Positions 42,956 through 54,510 of a DNA stretch of 64,000 bases are shown here, piece by piece (position 1 is the stretch's first letter; every line of letters starts with the position of its first letter). Below the pieces are notes generated by a model, which was given only the letters and a program-made list of their open reading frames with translations, ran no database searches and had not been told where the DNA came from. A program made the position numbers and the translations under genes. Origin of the DNA: Erinaceus europaeus (Eukaryota; Chordata; Mammalia; Eulipotyphla; Erinaceidae). The DNA is taken from positions 111,493,593 through 111,557,592 of the forward strand of contig NC_080171.1 of assembly GCF_950295315.1 (NCBI RefSeq), in the 5' to 3' direction.

Positions 42956-43878
42956 AGGTTGCTTTATTTTAATTTTTATTTATAAAGTGGGAATATTGGC
43001 AAGGTCATAGGATAAGAGGGGTACAATTCCACACAATTCCTACCACCAGAACTCTGTATCCAATCCCCTCCCTTGAAAGATTTCCTATTCTTTATCCCTC
43101 TGGGAGTATGGGCCCAGGATCATTATAGGGTGCAGAAGGTAGAAGGTCTGACTTCTGTAATTGCTTTCCAGCTGAGCATGGGTGTTGGCAGGTTGATACA
43201 TACTCCCAGCCTGTCTCTCTCTTACCCTGTGGGGCAGGGATCTGGGTAGTCAGGGTTCTAGGACACAGTCGTGGCATTGTCTTCCCGGGGAAGTCAGGTT
43301 GGCTTCATTGTAACATCTGGAACCTGGTGGCTGAAAAAGAGTTAACATATAAAGCAAAACAATTTGTTGACTAATCATGAACCTAAAGGCAAGAATATTT
43401 CATATGAAAATTTGGAGTCTCCATTTTGGAAAAAGCTAGTAGAACTATTCCAGGTATCTCAAAGGGGCCCATGAATTTTGTAGATTTTTTCTGAGCCTCA
43501 CATCTAATATGCAGATGGACCCAAGTTATTGTCGGGGAAGATGATATCTTAATTGAAAAAAGGACTAGAAAGCTGGCTCAGGGAAGAGAGTAGCTCCCAA
43601 ATATGGGAAAAATATATAAATAATGTTAATTGTAAACCCCATCAATTTGATCTGGGGCCCATATTCAGGACCCTATGTAACCTCTGCATCCCTGTAGGTC
43701 TGATCTTGAATTCTTTGGTCATAGCTAAGAACATTCCAGGCTGCACTAATTTCAGGACCCATCTTCCTCTTCCCTTTGGAGAATACCATTGTTGATCCAC
43801 ATTGAGGGCACCAAGATTTTTTAAAGACAAACTTCGGAGTCTACAGCTGCCACAAATAATAATTCATGGGATGTATCT
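42956..43878 (-). mobile_element. L1 3' UTR, antisense, long
   Basis: It contains AAGGTCATAGGATAAGAGGGG, CACACAATTCCTACCACCAG, TCCCTCTGGGAGTATGGGCC, then a long upstream 3' UTR part with TGGAACCTGGTGGCTGAAAA and CATTCCAGGCTGCACTAATTT that parallels the antisense L1 at 16065-17260. No ORF2 sequence is reached. It interrupts Tigger1. Confidence 0.82.
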
Positions 43879-44282
43879 GGCCAAAGCTTACTGATAACTT
43901 TCTGGAAATGATTCACCATTCTAGATATCATTATGCATATCTATGATTCATAGGAAGTAGAAATAACATTATCAGGGACTTGGAAGAAGTAGGCATCAAC
44001 CCTACAGTATGACTTGGAATATTTTAATGCTACTGTGGAAGGTGTAACTGCAGATATGGTATAAACTGCTGGGAATACTGTGAGAACCAGGTTGAGCATG
44101 GTGAGATTTTTCCCATTGAAAAATGGGGAACTGAGGAAATGAATCTCCCTGTCAGACTCTATTTCTGAGGTTGAGCTTGGGAGATGAATGGACCTCAGTT
44201 TTCTGCCTCCCTGTTAGTTTACTCCCTGACTCCAGAGACCTTGCATTTTTTTTCCTCCAGGGGCTCGGCATTCCTTAAAACA

Positions 44283-44717
44283 TTAAGCCGGCTACCCTGC
44301 CTCACCCTGTATTCCTTGATACAATGGCCCACTGTTTTATTATCTACATATCAGTGTTCTGCTTTGTCTAACAAATGACTTAAGGTTTCTTCCCTATTTC
44401 CCTACCCATTCTACTTATTTGATATATTCTTTTTCTATTCTCAAGACTCTCCCTGCCTGCAGGGTATTATTAATCTTTCCAGTTAAACCCCTCACAACAG
44501 TTGATAAGGAAGTTCCTACCTTTCCCATCCCCTTTTACCTTTCTCCACCCCTTTCCTAACCATGTATGGTATTGTCAAACCACCTCTGTTTCTGACTTGC
44601 CACTTCCATTTTCCAACCTTTAAGAGCTTGGGTGTAGAGATGAATAAAGATTTTTGAACTGCCTTGCCACCACAAGCTCAATTCCTGGGTCATCTCTCTT
44701 GTGTCACTGGCCCAGCA
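44283..44717 (+). mobile_element. LTR, family 1, diverged copy in Tigger1
   Basis: It follows the solo LTR at 31296 through TGCCTCACCCTGTATTCCTTG, then after a stretch of extra sequence CTGCCTGCAGGGTATTATTAA, GAAGTTCCTACC, CTTGCCACTTCCATTTTCC, AATAAA at 44643-44648 and AATTCCTGGGTCATCTCTC. Both ends are eroded, so no target duplication is called. The 44105-44283 segment to its left is unassigned. Confidence 0.7.
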
Positions 44718-44730
44718 ATAAACTACTAGA

Positions 44731-45105
44731 AGTGGGGCTGGGCAGTGGTGCAGCAGGTTAAGCACACATGGTGCAAAGCATAAGGACCTGTGTAAGGATC
44801 ATTGTTCAATCCTCCAGCTCCCCACCTACGGGGGGTTACTTTGCAAGTGGTGAAACAGGTCTGCAGGTATCTATCTTTCTCTCCTCCTCTCTGTCTTCCT
44901 CTCCTCTCTCTATCCTATCCAACAACAACAACAACAGCTATAACAACAATAACAATAACAACCACAACAAGGACAAGAAAATGGAAAAAAATAGCCTCTA
45001 AGAGCAGTGGATTCATACTGCTGTCACCAAGCCCCAGCAATATCCCTGGAGGCAGAGAGAGAGAAAGAGAGAGACAGAGACAGAGAGAGAGAGAGAGAGA
45101 GAAAA
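44731..45105 (+). mobile_element. SINE-A1, long form, with (GA)n tail, in Tigger1
   Basis: It has the head GGGCAGTGGTGCAGCAGG, box B mutated to TGTTCAATCCTCC, the body, (CAA/TAA)n and the 3' module (CTAAGAGCAGTGGATTCA to CCCTGGAGGC), followed by a GA-rich tail instead of poly(A). Confidence 0.88.
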
Positions 45106-45889
45106 GGAATTGCTAGAGAACTAGAGTTGAGATGTTGAGCTAATTGTGACTGACTTACAACAACCTTATCATAGAACATTAGTGGGTGAGAAATGACTTT
45201 GTTTGAATGATCAGTGGAAATGATTGAGAATGAAATCCACACCTGGTGTAGATGCTACAAACATTGTTGAAATGACAACACAACATTTAGACTATTTATT
45301 GTGTAAAGCTAGTTGAAAAGAAGTTGAAGGGAGGATTGACTCTAGTTTTGAAAAAAAGTTTGACTGTTGATAAAATATTTTCAAACAATATCACATGCTA
45401 CTGTGAAAAGAAAAAAGTCAATGTGACAAACTTTATTATTTGTTCTATGAATTTCTTCAACCTTCAACACATACCAACACTGAACAGGAAGTAGTCACCG
45501 ACACTGAGGCATGTTCCACCAGCAAAAAAATTGCAACTCCTGTAGGCTCAGATAAAGGTTGCAACATTTTCAAAATAACATCTTTCTTTGATAAGTCCAC
45601 GGAATTCTTTTAGACATAATTCTAGTGCATATTTTAAATAGACTACAGTGTAGTGTAAAAATGTCTTTCATATGCACTAGGAAACAAAAAAATCTGTAAA
45701 TCACTTTTATTACAATATTAACATTATCTCAGTGTTCTGAAACCAAGCCTGCAGTATCTTCAAAGTTTCCTCAAATATATAATGTCTATATACATTTGTT
45801 TTGATAGCTACATATTAGATAAAAAATGTTGACTCTTGGTTATGTTCATTTAGGTCACTAAGCTCATAATTTTCCCTTGTCCAGGATGC

Positions 45890-46212
45890 TCTCTGATGAT
45901 CAGCATGCTTCCACAGAGCTCTGCCTCACTAGGGAAAGAGAGATATAGGCTGGGAGTATGGATTGACCTGTCAATGTCCATGTTCAGTGGGGAAGCAATT
46001 ACAGAAGTCAGACCTTCTACCTTCTGCACCCCATAATGCCCCTGGGTTCATACTCTGTGAGGGATAAAGAATGGGAAAGCTATCAGGGGAGGGGATGGAA
46101 TATGGAGTTCTGGTGGTGGGAACTGTGTGGAGTTGTACTCCTCTTATCCTATGGTTTTGTCAGTATTTCTTTTTATAGATAAAAATTTAATAGATAAAAT
46201 TTTAAAAAATAA
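45890..46212 (+). mobile_element. L1 3' end
   Basis: It contains CACTAGGGAAAGAGAGATAT, GGCTGGGAGTATGGATTGACC, CAGTGGGGAAGCAATTACAG, GGAACTGTGTGGAGTTGTAC and an A-rich tail. It is 5'-truncated, with 3' UTR only. Confidence 0.85.
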
Positions 46213-46507
46213 TGGATGCAGTGGGTTTGTAATTCAGTCATTTGGTGGTTTTAGTGTTTAGAGGCATGCTCAATTTTTGTCCTCAAATATGCCCTATAAT
46301 TTAATAATTGGACTTCTCAGTTCTTATAATTTTTACACCTATGTTCATAAGCTTTTCAATGCCACCTTTCTTTTAGGAAATAAGACTGTGCTGAGTCTAT
46401 AAAATAAAAGGAGCTACAAGCTCCTTTCCTTACCCATGTGTTATCCATGTACATACCCACAGAGCGGGCAAGGATTCACAGACAACATTCCTTTGCTAAA
46501 AGTACTT

Positions 46508-46700
46508 TCAGGGGGTTAGGTGATGGTGCACCTAGTTGAGAGCACATGTCACAGTGTACAAGGACGTGCATTCAAGTCCCTGGTCCCCACTTCTAGGGGG
46601 AAGCTGCATAGGCAGTGAAACAGTAATGCAGGTCTTTCTGTCCCTATCCTCCCTTTCCTTCTCATATTTTCTTTGTTCTATCCAAAAATTTATATATATA
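46508..46700 (+). mobile_element. SINE-A2
   Basis: It shows GGTGATGGTGCACCTAGTTG, ATGTCACAGTGTACAAGGAC, box B remnant ATTCAAGTCCC, GGTCCCCACTTCTAGGGGG and a CT-rich body, ending in a (TA)n. Confidence 0.82.
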
Positions 46701-46846
46701 TGGTGGCTTTATATTTTCTCATCTCTATGAAAACTGCTCTCTTGAATGTATGTGATTGTTTTGTATTTTGTCAGTAGTCACCTCTGTCCTCTCCCTCAAA
46801 GCACTTAAATTATTTGTATAATGCTGTCTTTAGAATTTACTTATAT

Positions 46847-47035
46847 GGGTTGGGGAGACAGCATAAAGATTATGCAAAAACTTTCATGCCTGAGACTCTG
46901 AGTTCCCAGGTTGAACTCCCAGCACCACCATAAATCAGAGTTGAGCAGTGCTCTGGAATGCCTCTCTCTCTCTCTTTCTCTCCCCCCTATATACCTTTCT
47001 CTCTGTTTTTCTCATTAAAATAAAATAAATATTAA
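46847..47035 (+). mobile_element. SINE-B with CT-rich extension
   Basis: It shows GAGACAGCATAAAGATTATGC, box B GGTTGAACTCC, CAGAGTTGAGCAGTGCTCTGG, then a (CT)n-rich part and an AAAATAAATATTAAAA tail. This copy shows the longer version of the SINE-B 3' end. Confidence 0.82.
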
Positions 47036-48290
47036 AATTACTTAGACTATCATTGATTGTCTTTATTCAAAGACTCCTATGTCTTTGCTAATTTTAGTTA
47101 TTTTTATCTCTCTGTCTTAATAGGGCTCCTGTAGAATTAGTTCTCCTATCTAACTTTACCATCCACCTACCTCATCTATCTTTATATTTCTTTTTATTGA
47201 TGAGTTGATCCTGTTTTACAATATCCATGTAACATATATTAGATCTTACTGTATCATCTGATATTAACTTTCCCTATTTTATACCTTTGGCTATTTGTTT
47301 ATCTTTGCAATTTTAGGGTTGTTTTATATATGAATATATGTACTTGTGGGTCTGTTAGTAATGTGGAAGTCATAGATTCTGTTTTTGGCTTTTGTAGTGG
47401 TTCTTTTTATAATTCCTTCTATCACACTTAGTCTTCTGTGCTGAATTTAGAATGCTCACAGAGCATCTGTTGACTCTGTTATGACTAAGAGAAAATTACC
47501 ATTCTCCCACTTCCTCTCTCTTCCCCCCACCTCCAGACTTTCTTGGTTTTATTCTTATTTTTAGCCTTTCTGGTGGTTCCCCTCTCAGCTTTAAGTGAAA
47601 CTCACAGGCTCCTTGTCTTGGTTTACAGCCTCTGTACAATGAAGGATGAGCAATGACAGTCTTTGCATTTTCTTCTTCCACACTGTTGGCCTTCCTTTCT
47701 GGAGGTTTGCAAAATGTACCCTTTAGAACCAGATTGCCCTCAGAACTTTTGTTTGACTTGTAAAATGAAGTATTCTCCTCCTAGCTACTGCTTCTCTCTC
47801 TGGCATTTCTTTATCTCTTGACTCTCTAGATTTAAGCAGTGATTAAGTATTCCTAATTATGCCCTGTGTGGGAGGTTCCACCTCAAGATGTGCATAGACC
47901 ATAGTTAACCTGCATATAATGTCCAGGGCCCCCATTTCTTTCCTGGAGTATGTCCCACCTTCAACCTGACACCTATATTTGTTTCATAGTGAACACCCAG
48001 GAAAGTCTGCTATATATTACATGCCTTCATCAGTTCTTATTTGTTCCTACAGCCAAATGCTTGTCTTTTTGTTGCTGTTCTGCATGATGACTTTATTTAT
48101 TAGTATGGTTGGCAGAATATCATAGTGTTTCAAGTGTACAATATCATGATTTGATATTAACATATTGTAAAATAATGATCATTAATCTAGTTAACAAACA
48201 TTATTTAATCTTTTTATTTTAAAAATATTATTAGTGACTTTATAAGAATTGCAGGCATATAATTCATCAATACATCTAGAGAAAATATAC
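47036..48290. other. No feature recognised
   Basis: 1.25 kb with no named repeat. The composition near 47500-48030 is less AT-rich but no gene or repeat is supported. Confidence 0.45.
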
Positions 48291-48414
48291 TTTTCACTAC
48301 TAGAGTACTGCTCTGCTCTGCCTTCTGGTGGTGTAGAGAATTGAACCTGGAACCTACGGTGCCTCAGGCATGAAAGTCTACCTATGTAACCATTATGATA
48401 TCTACCCAGCCCAA
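48291..48414 (-). mobile_element. SINE-B
   Basis: It shows GAGTACTGCTCTGCTCTGCC, GAATTGAACCTGGAACC, CTCAGGCATGAAAGTC and GTAACCATTATGATATC in reversed order. Confidence 0.8.
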
Positions 48415-48439
48415 ATAAACATATTTTGAAACTTATTTA

Positions 48440-48590
48440 TGTGGACTTTGAGGTGGTACAGTGGCTGAAGCACTGGATTCTGGAGCATGAGATCTTGTGT
48501 TCAATCTTCATCATAACATGCACTAGAGTGGTGATTTGATTCTCCTTTGTTCTCTCTCGTAATGAATTAATGAATAAATAAATAAATATA
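48440..48590 (+). mobile_element. SINE-C
   Basis: It shows GAGGTGGTACAGTGGCTGAAG, TGGAGCATGAGATCTTGTG, ATGCACTAGAGTGGTGATTTG and a (AATA)n tail. Confidence 0.75.
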
Positions 48591-48621
48591 CACACAGAAA
48601 TAAATAAATACATAACTTCAT

Positions 48622-48992
48622 TAGTCCCAGTATCTTTTTTTTTTTCCCTCCAGGGTTATTGCTGGGCTCGGTGCCTGCACCATAAATCCACCGCTCCTGG
48701 AGGCCATTTTTCCCCCTTTTGTTGCCCTTGTTGTTGTAGCCTCGCTGTGGTCACCATTATTGACATTGTTGATGTTGTTCATTGTTGGACAGGACGGAGA
48801 GAAATGGAGAGAGGAGGGGAAGACAGAGGGGGAGAGAAAGACAGACACCTGCAGACCTGCTTCACCGCCTGTGAAGCGACTCCACGGCAGGTGGGAAGCC
48901 GGGGGCTCGAACCGGGATCCTTAAGCTGGTCCTTGCTCTTTGTGCCACATGCTCTTAACCCACTGCGCCACCACCTGACCCCCTAGTCCCAG
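48622..48992 (-). mobile_element. SINE-A1, long form, with target-site duplication
   Basis: TAGTCCCAG at 48622-48630 and 48984-48992 flanks a full-length element. Box B complement GGGCTCGAACCGGG is intact. Confidence 0.94.
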
Positions 48993-49430
48993 AGGTAATT
49001 TTTAATCAGTTTTATTTTTTGTTGTTGTTTGTTTGTTTGATGTGTGGGGAAGAGGGTCATGACTTGACCTTTAGATTTGCAAACTTTGTTCTTTCACATG
49101 TTTAGAAAAGTTGTTTTGCATAATATTACTCTACTACCTCTTGCCTCTGAAGGTCTCCTTGTGAGCAGACAAACATAACTCACATGCCTGTTCTCCATTA
49201 ATGTCATCTTTTCAAATCACCTGCTCGTCTTTTTTTTTTTTTTCTCTTGCCTTTGTTGAAAAGACACCAAACATTTCCAGTTCATGAGTCACTTGCTTTT
49301 ACAGTTCCTGCTACTTCATCAATCGAGTTGGGGATGTTTTGAAATAATTTTCATCTAATTGTTTTCTTTTCTTATGGAAAAACATCTTACATGTGCAATT
49401 TTATATGTATTTCTTTTTCCTACCCCTTTT

Positions 49431-49437
<7 letters not shown>
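48993..49437. other. No feature recognised
   Basis: 445 bases with T runs and no named element. Confidence 0.5.

Positions 49438-49482
<45 letters not shown>
49438..49482. repeat. (CA)n microsatellite
   Basis: Uninterrupted CA dinucleotides, ending before CGATAAAGG. Confidence 0.97.
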
Positions 49483-49484
<2 letters not shown>

Positions 49485-49599
49485 TAAAGGACAGGGTTTA
49501 GTTTTCAATGTTGAACTTTATGTAGTTTACCCAGATGTTTATATTGATGCATACTTGAAACATATTTAGTGGTACATTGCAATGTTACATTAATAAAAG

Positions 49600-49806
49600 T
49601 AATTACCCTGGTGTACTGCACCCAAGTAAAAGACTCTAGGGTGGAGAGGGGGAGGGCTCAGGTCCTGGCACATGATGGCACAGGGGAACCTAGAGGGGGT
49701 TGAATGGAAATGTGGGAAACTGAGAAATGTTACACATGTACAAACTATTTTGTTTTACTGTTGACTGTAAACCACTAATGTCCCAGGAAATAAATTAAAA
49801 AAATAA
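49600..49806 (+). mobile_element. L1 3' end, second 3' UTR type
   Basis: It contains GTAAAAGACTCTAGGGTGG, CAGGTCCTGGCACATGATGG, GAAACTGAGAAATGTTACAC, ATGTACAAACTATTTTG and CAGGAAATAAATTAAAAAAA. The same type appears in the mosaic L1 at 443-1120. Confidence 0.7.
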
Positions 49807-51180
49807 TTCGCCCACTTATTGTTTTATGTTCTATAGTATTTGTGTAAATACTAAAACGCATTTTCCACATTGCTTGTGTTTGAAATGGGCAGTCTCTTTA
49901 AATTATCTTTTTCTCATGTAGGATGAAAGGATTTTGATACCTCTCTCCTCCTCTCAGGTACTTGGTTTTGTTCCTCTTGGAGTTCTTGGATATCCCTGGG
50001 GTTCTATCAGTTTCCATCCTACCCAAACTCTACCCATAGGTTTTTTTTTCTTTCTTTCTTACTTTTTTCTTTTTCTTTTTTTTTTTTTTTTTTTTTGCAT
50101 TAGAAGAACAAATTTGTGAATGAATAGCTATGACTTCTCTGGATTTGTTAAAGGTTTTACATTAACTTCCTTCAGCCTGTCTGGGTGAAGAGCCTCTTCA
50201 GTGCCTCTTCTGTGATTCCCTACACATTTGCCTTTTGATCCTCCAGTCTATCTTTTGAAGACAGAAAAGTACTGGGTTGTATGTCTACCTGGACTCTTAC
50301 TGCCTTGTCCTAAGTGTTCAGATGCACAAGGCTTTAAGCAGAAAACTGAGAAAACATATAAATGCGGGGTTGGGGGTCCAAGGGGAGGCCACACAAGAAA
50401 TATTTATTTATTTGTTTGTTTATTTATTTATTTCTACTGTGGTCACTCCTATTTCCCACTGACTTTGATAGTTTTCTATAGATTTTATCTGACTAGTGGC
50501 TGTGTAATTTCTTCTGATGATTATCTTTGCTTTTGTGACTTTTCTACTTTTACTCTTCTACTCCAAGGGAAAATGGCAGTAATTGGTGGTAGTGGTGGTG
50601 GTGGTGAGGGGGGGCACTTTCTAGTGATTTCTCAACCCTGCTCAGGACACACCTACTGGACCTTTCTCCCAACTGGGATTATTCATGACTCTCTATTGCA
50701 TCCCCTTCCACTCTCCCCTATCTGATGTAAATCTCAGTTCTCTTCTCAGTTCCCATCAAAGACAAGGTGGTGATACTGTGGCATAATGCCATGCCCATCT
50801 GAAAGATTCATGGAAGTTTCTACATACTCTTGATAGACCCCTTCCACCTCAGCCTTTGTCACCTACATTACCCTTCTTCAGCTGCTCTTCCAGCTACTTC
50901 CTGCCTCAGGACAGCATGTATTCTGTAGTCCTCTGAGTAGGTTTTCCACATGACTCACACTTTATCCTTCTGCTGTACTGTCAAGCACTTCCTTCTTGGC
51001 CATTGGAATGGAACAGTGTTAATCATATATATATCTTTTTTTTCCTCATAGATGTGTTTTCTGAAATGATGTGTTCCACCATACATTTCTGTCTTCTCTA
51101 TTATAATTTTATTTCCTTTGGGAAGGCACTTAGTTCTGCTTCCTGAGTCCCCTCTCTTCTACTGGAATGACCAACATAAA
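49807..51180. other. No feature recognised; contains a T-rich stretch
   Basis: 1.4 kb. Bases 50041-50096 are a T-rich run with C interruptions. A 165-codon frame at 50228-50725 has no recognised domain and is probably random. Confidence 0.45.
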
Positions 51181-51184
51181 GGCA

Positions 51185-52065
51185 GCCCTTGATATCTGCA
51201 GAAAACTCTGATTTACTATGGTTGAAATTATGATTTTTTTTCACTTTATGATTCCATCAAAATGATGCATGTTCAGTAAAAACCCTAATTGGAATTTTGA
51301 ACTCTGATCTTTCTGAGGTTAGTGATATATAGCACAACACTTTCTCATGATGCTGAACAGCACAGCCTATGTTACTCAGGACACTACTATTGGAAACAAT
51401 TGTCTACCACCTATATTCAAGTTTCATCAAAAGAGAGCAATTTATGAGCCTCTCACTGAAACATCCTCAAACTTCAACAATTAAGTTTAGTCTGATGCTT
51501 TAAAATTCTTCAAGTCTAGTGTATCTGTAGACATGTACACTAATGGTGAGAACTCATATTACAATTCTGTTGAATGTTTTCTGTAGTGTTCAATAAACCA
51601 CTCAAGATACTCAATACTTGATTACATGATAAACTTTGTTTTATATTATTTTGTTGAACTATAAATTAATGTATGTATTCTGAGAAAATTTAAGGTAGGT
51701 TAGATATTCTAAATTGCATTTTCTTTTTTAGATTTTTTTGAATATTTATTTATTCCCTTTTGTTGCCCTTGTTGTTTTATTGTTGTAGTTATTATTGTTG
51801 TTATTGATGTCATCGTTGTTGGATAGGACAGAGAGAAATGGAGAGAGGAAGGGAAGACAGAGGGGGAGAGAAAGATAGACTGCAGGTGGGGAGCTGGGGG
51901 CTCAAACAGGGATCCTTACACCGGTCCTTGTGTTTTGAGTCACCTGTGCTTAACCTGCTGTGCTACCGCCGGATGCCCACCTAAATTGAATTTTCAACTT
52001 AAAACATTTTCAGTTCATGGTGTGTTTATGTGTAGCCTCATCATAAATCATGGAAGAACTGTACT
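51185..52065 (+). mobile_element. Old non-autonomous DNA transposon, split by a SINE
   Basis: The left part has CTGATTTACTATGGTTGAAA, then GATTTTTTTTCACTTTATGATT and GAATTTTGAACTCTGATC; the right part has GAAAATTTAAGGTAGG, then after the SINE TTTTCAACTTAAAACATTTTC, GGTGTGTTTATGTG and CATCATAAATCATGGAAG. This order matches an old mammalian DNA element whose termini read like (C)GACTTACGATGG; I recall the sequence but cannot assign the family name. A SINE-A1 lies at 51724-51980. Confidence 0.6.
51709..51995 (-). mobile_element. SINE-A1, short form, internally deleted, with target-site duplication
   Basis: CTAAATTGCATTTTC at 51709-51723 and CTAAATTGAATTTTC at 51981-51995 flank it. The body jumps from GAGAAAGATAGA to CTGCAGGTGGGGAG, a deletion between two CTGCAG copies of the normal element. 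Box B complement (GGGCTCAAACAGGG) remains. Confidence 0.93.
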
Positions 52066-52104
52066 TGACAAATTAATGAATCAAAAGTATCTTATATAAA
52101 TTCA

Positions 52105-52262
52105 TTTGAGGTCAGAGAAATAAAAATCATTGTTAGAATACCAAACTTTCATGCCTAAGTCCCTGATTCAATTGCCAGCATCATCAAAAGACATCTGAGC
52201 AGGTCTCTAATAATCTCTTCTCTTTCTCATAATGATAAAATTAAAAAATTAAAATAAAAAGT
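52105..52262 (+). mobile_element. SINE-B, old
   Basis: It shows GGTCAGAGAAATAAAAATC, CAAACTTTCATGCCTAAG, the box B remnant TGATTCAATTGCC, GACATCTGAGCAGGTCTC and an A-rich tail. Confidence 0.7.
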
Positions 52263-53310
52263 CTATAAGTTCAAAAGACACATTTATGGGTTTATTTTTC
52301 CATGTGGTAAAGGTTCAAAGATAGGTTTCTGACAGGAGGTCAGTTCTGTGGATGAATGATAAAACTTCAGATACTTTTGCACTGCCTTTTCTCTTATTTT
52401 CTTAATAGATATAGTTGTCCACACTATTCATAATTTGTTTCAGCTTGACAATCCCTTTTAAAAGTTAATTGGCTTAACACAACAACTTGCTATTATTTTC
52501 TTAGCATTTTGAGCTGAATTCAGACAAGCTATGTCTCCTTGGAGACTCAAGTCATTATAACATTTAGAAAAAAATTATTTGAATATAAGAAGACACAATT
52601 CAAGGAATGAAAGGTTTTGTTTCAGTCCTTTGATATGTTGAAATGGCGTAAGCATGCAATTATAACATATATTCTTTTTTAACATTGTTTTCTAAAACTA
52701 GTTTTTATTCTGCCTTTGATCAAAACTTGATCAAGTCCACAAATTTGTTTTTCCATGGGTACCATGAAATCCTCTGATCAATAATTACATTTTTCAATAG
52801 AGTATAACTGAAGCTTTGACTGCTTGCCTTTGAAGACAGTCTACATTCTGTAAAGAGATTGAATTCTTTCTCTCGGTGCTAATTCAGAGCCTCTACATCT
52901 CTTTGGCTTTAAGGAAGTGTACTGGGTGCAGGATTTTTTTTTTTTTTTTTGTATGTGCTTAAGATCTCTATGCCTATGGATGCTTTAAACTAAATTATAG
53001 CGTAGTTAGTATTTTTTTATGATCCTTCAACATAAAATCTGTATGTTGACAGTAAAACATTGATAAAACATAGTAATTTAAAATAACCACAATATTACAG
53101 TTAATATCTTTGTTAGCTACAGATTTGGACATCTCTTGGTTAGGTTATTCTTTAGCTCAGGTGTCCTGGATTAGGAAAAGTCTGTATTTGACATTTTGAG
53201 GAAGAAAAATTTTCCCTTTACTCTTCCAACATCTATTTTATAATAGAAGACAAATCATAGAAGAAAATTTAATTATATGCAAACAGGGAGAGTCCCTAAA
53301 TTATGGGACC
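52263..53310. other. No feature recognised
   Basis: 1.05 kb of AT-rich sequence; a T run at 52934-52950. Confidence 0.5.
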
Positions 53311-53311
53311 T

Positions 53312-53378
53312 TAAGATATATATATGTATATATATATACATATATATGTATATATATGTATATACATATATATGTACT
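53312..53378. repeat. (TA)n/(CATA)n alternating tract
   Basis: Alternating purine-pyrimidine TATATA with ATGTATAT and ACATATAT variants; it is self-complementary and could extrude a cruciform. Confidence 0.95.
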
Positions 53379-53414
53379 TTCTGCAAGGAAGAATTTGCAA
53401 GACAAAGGAATTAA

Positions 53415-53827
53415 GACTTATGAAGAAGTTAATAGTCAATAGTTAGGACAAGTGAAGAAGTCAAAACTTGTGTTAAAGATGCTACTATGATGTCATCCTG
53501 ACTTCCCTGGGAAAATGACGTCACCGAAGTGCCCTAAAGTCTTACCTCTCCAGAGCCCTACACCACTAGGAAAATATAGAAACAGGCTGGGGGTATGGAT
53601 CATTCTGCCAATGTCCATGTCCAGTGGAGACCTTCAGCCTTCTGCACCCCATAAGGAATTTTGGTCCATACTCCCAAAGGGATAAAGATTAGGGAAGCTT
53701 CCAGTGGAGGGAATGGGGACACAGAACTCTAATGGTGGGGAATGTATGGAATTGTCCTCCTGTTATCTTACACTATTATTTTTAAATCACTAAAGCAAAT
53801 TTTGAAAAGACTTGTGAAGAAGTCAAT
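53415..53827 (+). mobile_element. L1 3' UTR, older subfamily, with target-site duplication
   Basis: GACTTATGAAGAAGTTAAT at 53415-53433 and GACTTGTGAAGAAGTCAAT at 53809-53827 (two mismatches) flank it. It contains CTGACTTCCCTGGGAAAATG, GAAACAGGCTGGGGGTATGG and AATCACTAAAGCAAA. The UTR lacks the usual GGGGAAGCAATTACAGAAGCC segment (deletion at about 53628). Confidence 0.85.
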
Positions 53828-54285
53828 AAAAATTAGCTCATACAGATTTTCTATCTCTAGAGTCTTTGTCTCTGGTGATAAGATGTCACTCTACCTCTTG
53901 GCATAGGGGAAGCACCTGTCATGGTGGAAATTATCTCTTGTTTTCAGAAGGACAAATGAGGGGAGAGAGTTCTTGCACTGGTGGCTATTTCTCAAGTGGC
54001 TTTATGCTAAGGTAGTCAATATGCCTCTGTCCTGAATCCCTTCACTACCTCATAGGCACTTAATCTCAGCTGATCTCTTACCTGCAGGCTCTATGGCTGA
54101 TATTTATACATACCTATGATTTATAACTCACTCTTCCTCTGTCCCTTGGCATCAACAGTCTCTCTGCTGACATCTGCCTTCATGAGCAGACCCTAAGTCA
54201 ACACTGTAGACTTCTCCTTCCACCTGGGCAGAGCCTCTCAGCTATAGCAAACACTCAAGACATTGTTAACATACATAGATTTTTT
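53828..54285. other. No feature recognised
   Basis: 460 bases with no named element. Confidence 0.5.
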
Positions 54286-54510
54286 TTTGGGGGGGTTGGG
54301 GTAACATGCACAATTTCACTGCTTTGGGTCAACTATTTTTTATTTCATTTCACAGAGAAACAACAAAGATACAGAAATGTCACAGCAACAGAGCCTCCTC
54401 TGGTGCTGGGGTGCTACCATGTGGCTCTAGGGGTTCAAATCTGGGGTAGTATGCATGGCAAAGGGCATGGATGCTACCTGGTAAGCCATTTTCTGGTACC
54501 AACATAGATC
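54286..54510 (-). mobile_element. SINE-D like, old
   Basis: TTCACAGAGAAACAACAAAG, GCTCTAGGGGTTCAAATCTGGG (box B-like complement) and ACCTGGTAAGCCATTTTC suggest a reversed tRNA-derived SINE. Confidence 0.45.

Larger units (their letters stand above)
39705..45771 (+). mobile_element. Tigger1 DNA transposon, nearly end to end, split by many insertions
   Basis: Pieces lie at about 39705-40591, 40856-41015, 41268-41345, 41800-41989, 42267-42370, 43879-44105 and 45106-45771. The 5' part has CTACAAATTGAAGGATCGTGG and CATAGTTTGGAGGCAC. Transposase-region marks are AGTGTTCAAGTGAAAGAAAG, CCAGTGAACACACAAGTG, ATTTACCATGCAGAACTC, CTGGAAATGATTCACCATTC and ACATTGTTGAAATGACAAC. The 3' end, GAAACCAAGCCTGCAGTATC, keeps the terminal repeat shape. 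Tigger1 (pogo/Tc1-mariner group, intact about 2.4 kb) is widespread in eutherians; recognition here is from memory. The transposase is full of stops and frameshifts and is dead. Confidence 0.87.

Noticed and set aside
40030..45771. Functional or domesticated Tigger1 transposase
   Set aside because: The coding region has many stops and frameshifts and is broken by later insertions; no frame longer than a few dozen codons survives.
50228..50725. 165-codon open frame
   Set aside because: No recognisable domain, with low-complexity tyrosine/phenylalanine stretches from TATTTATT repeats; probably chance.
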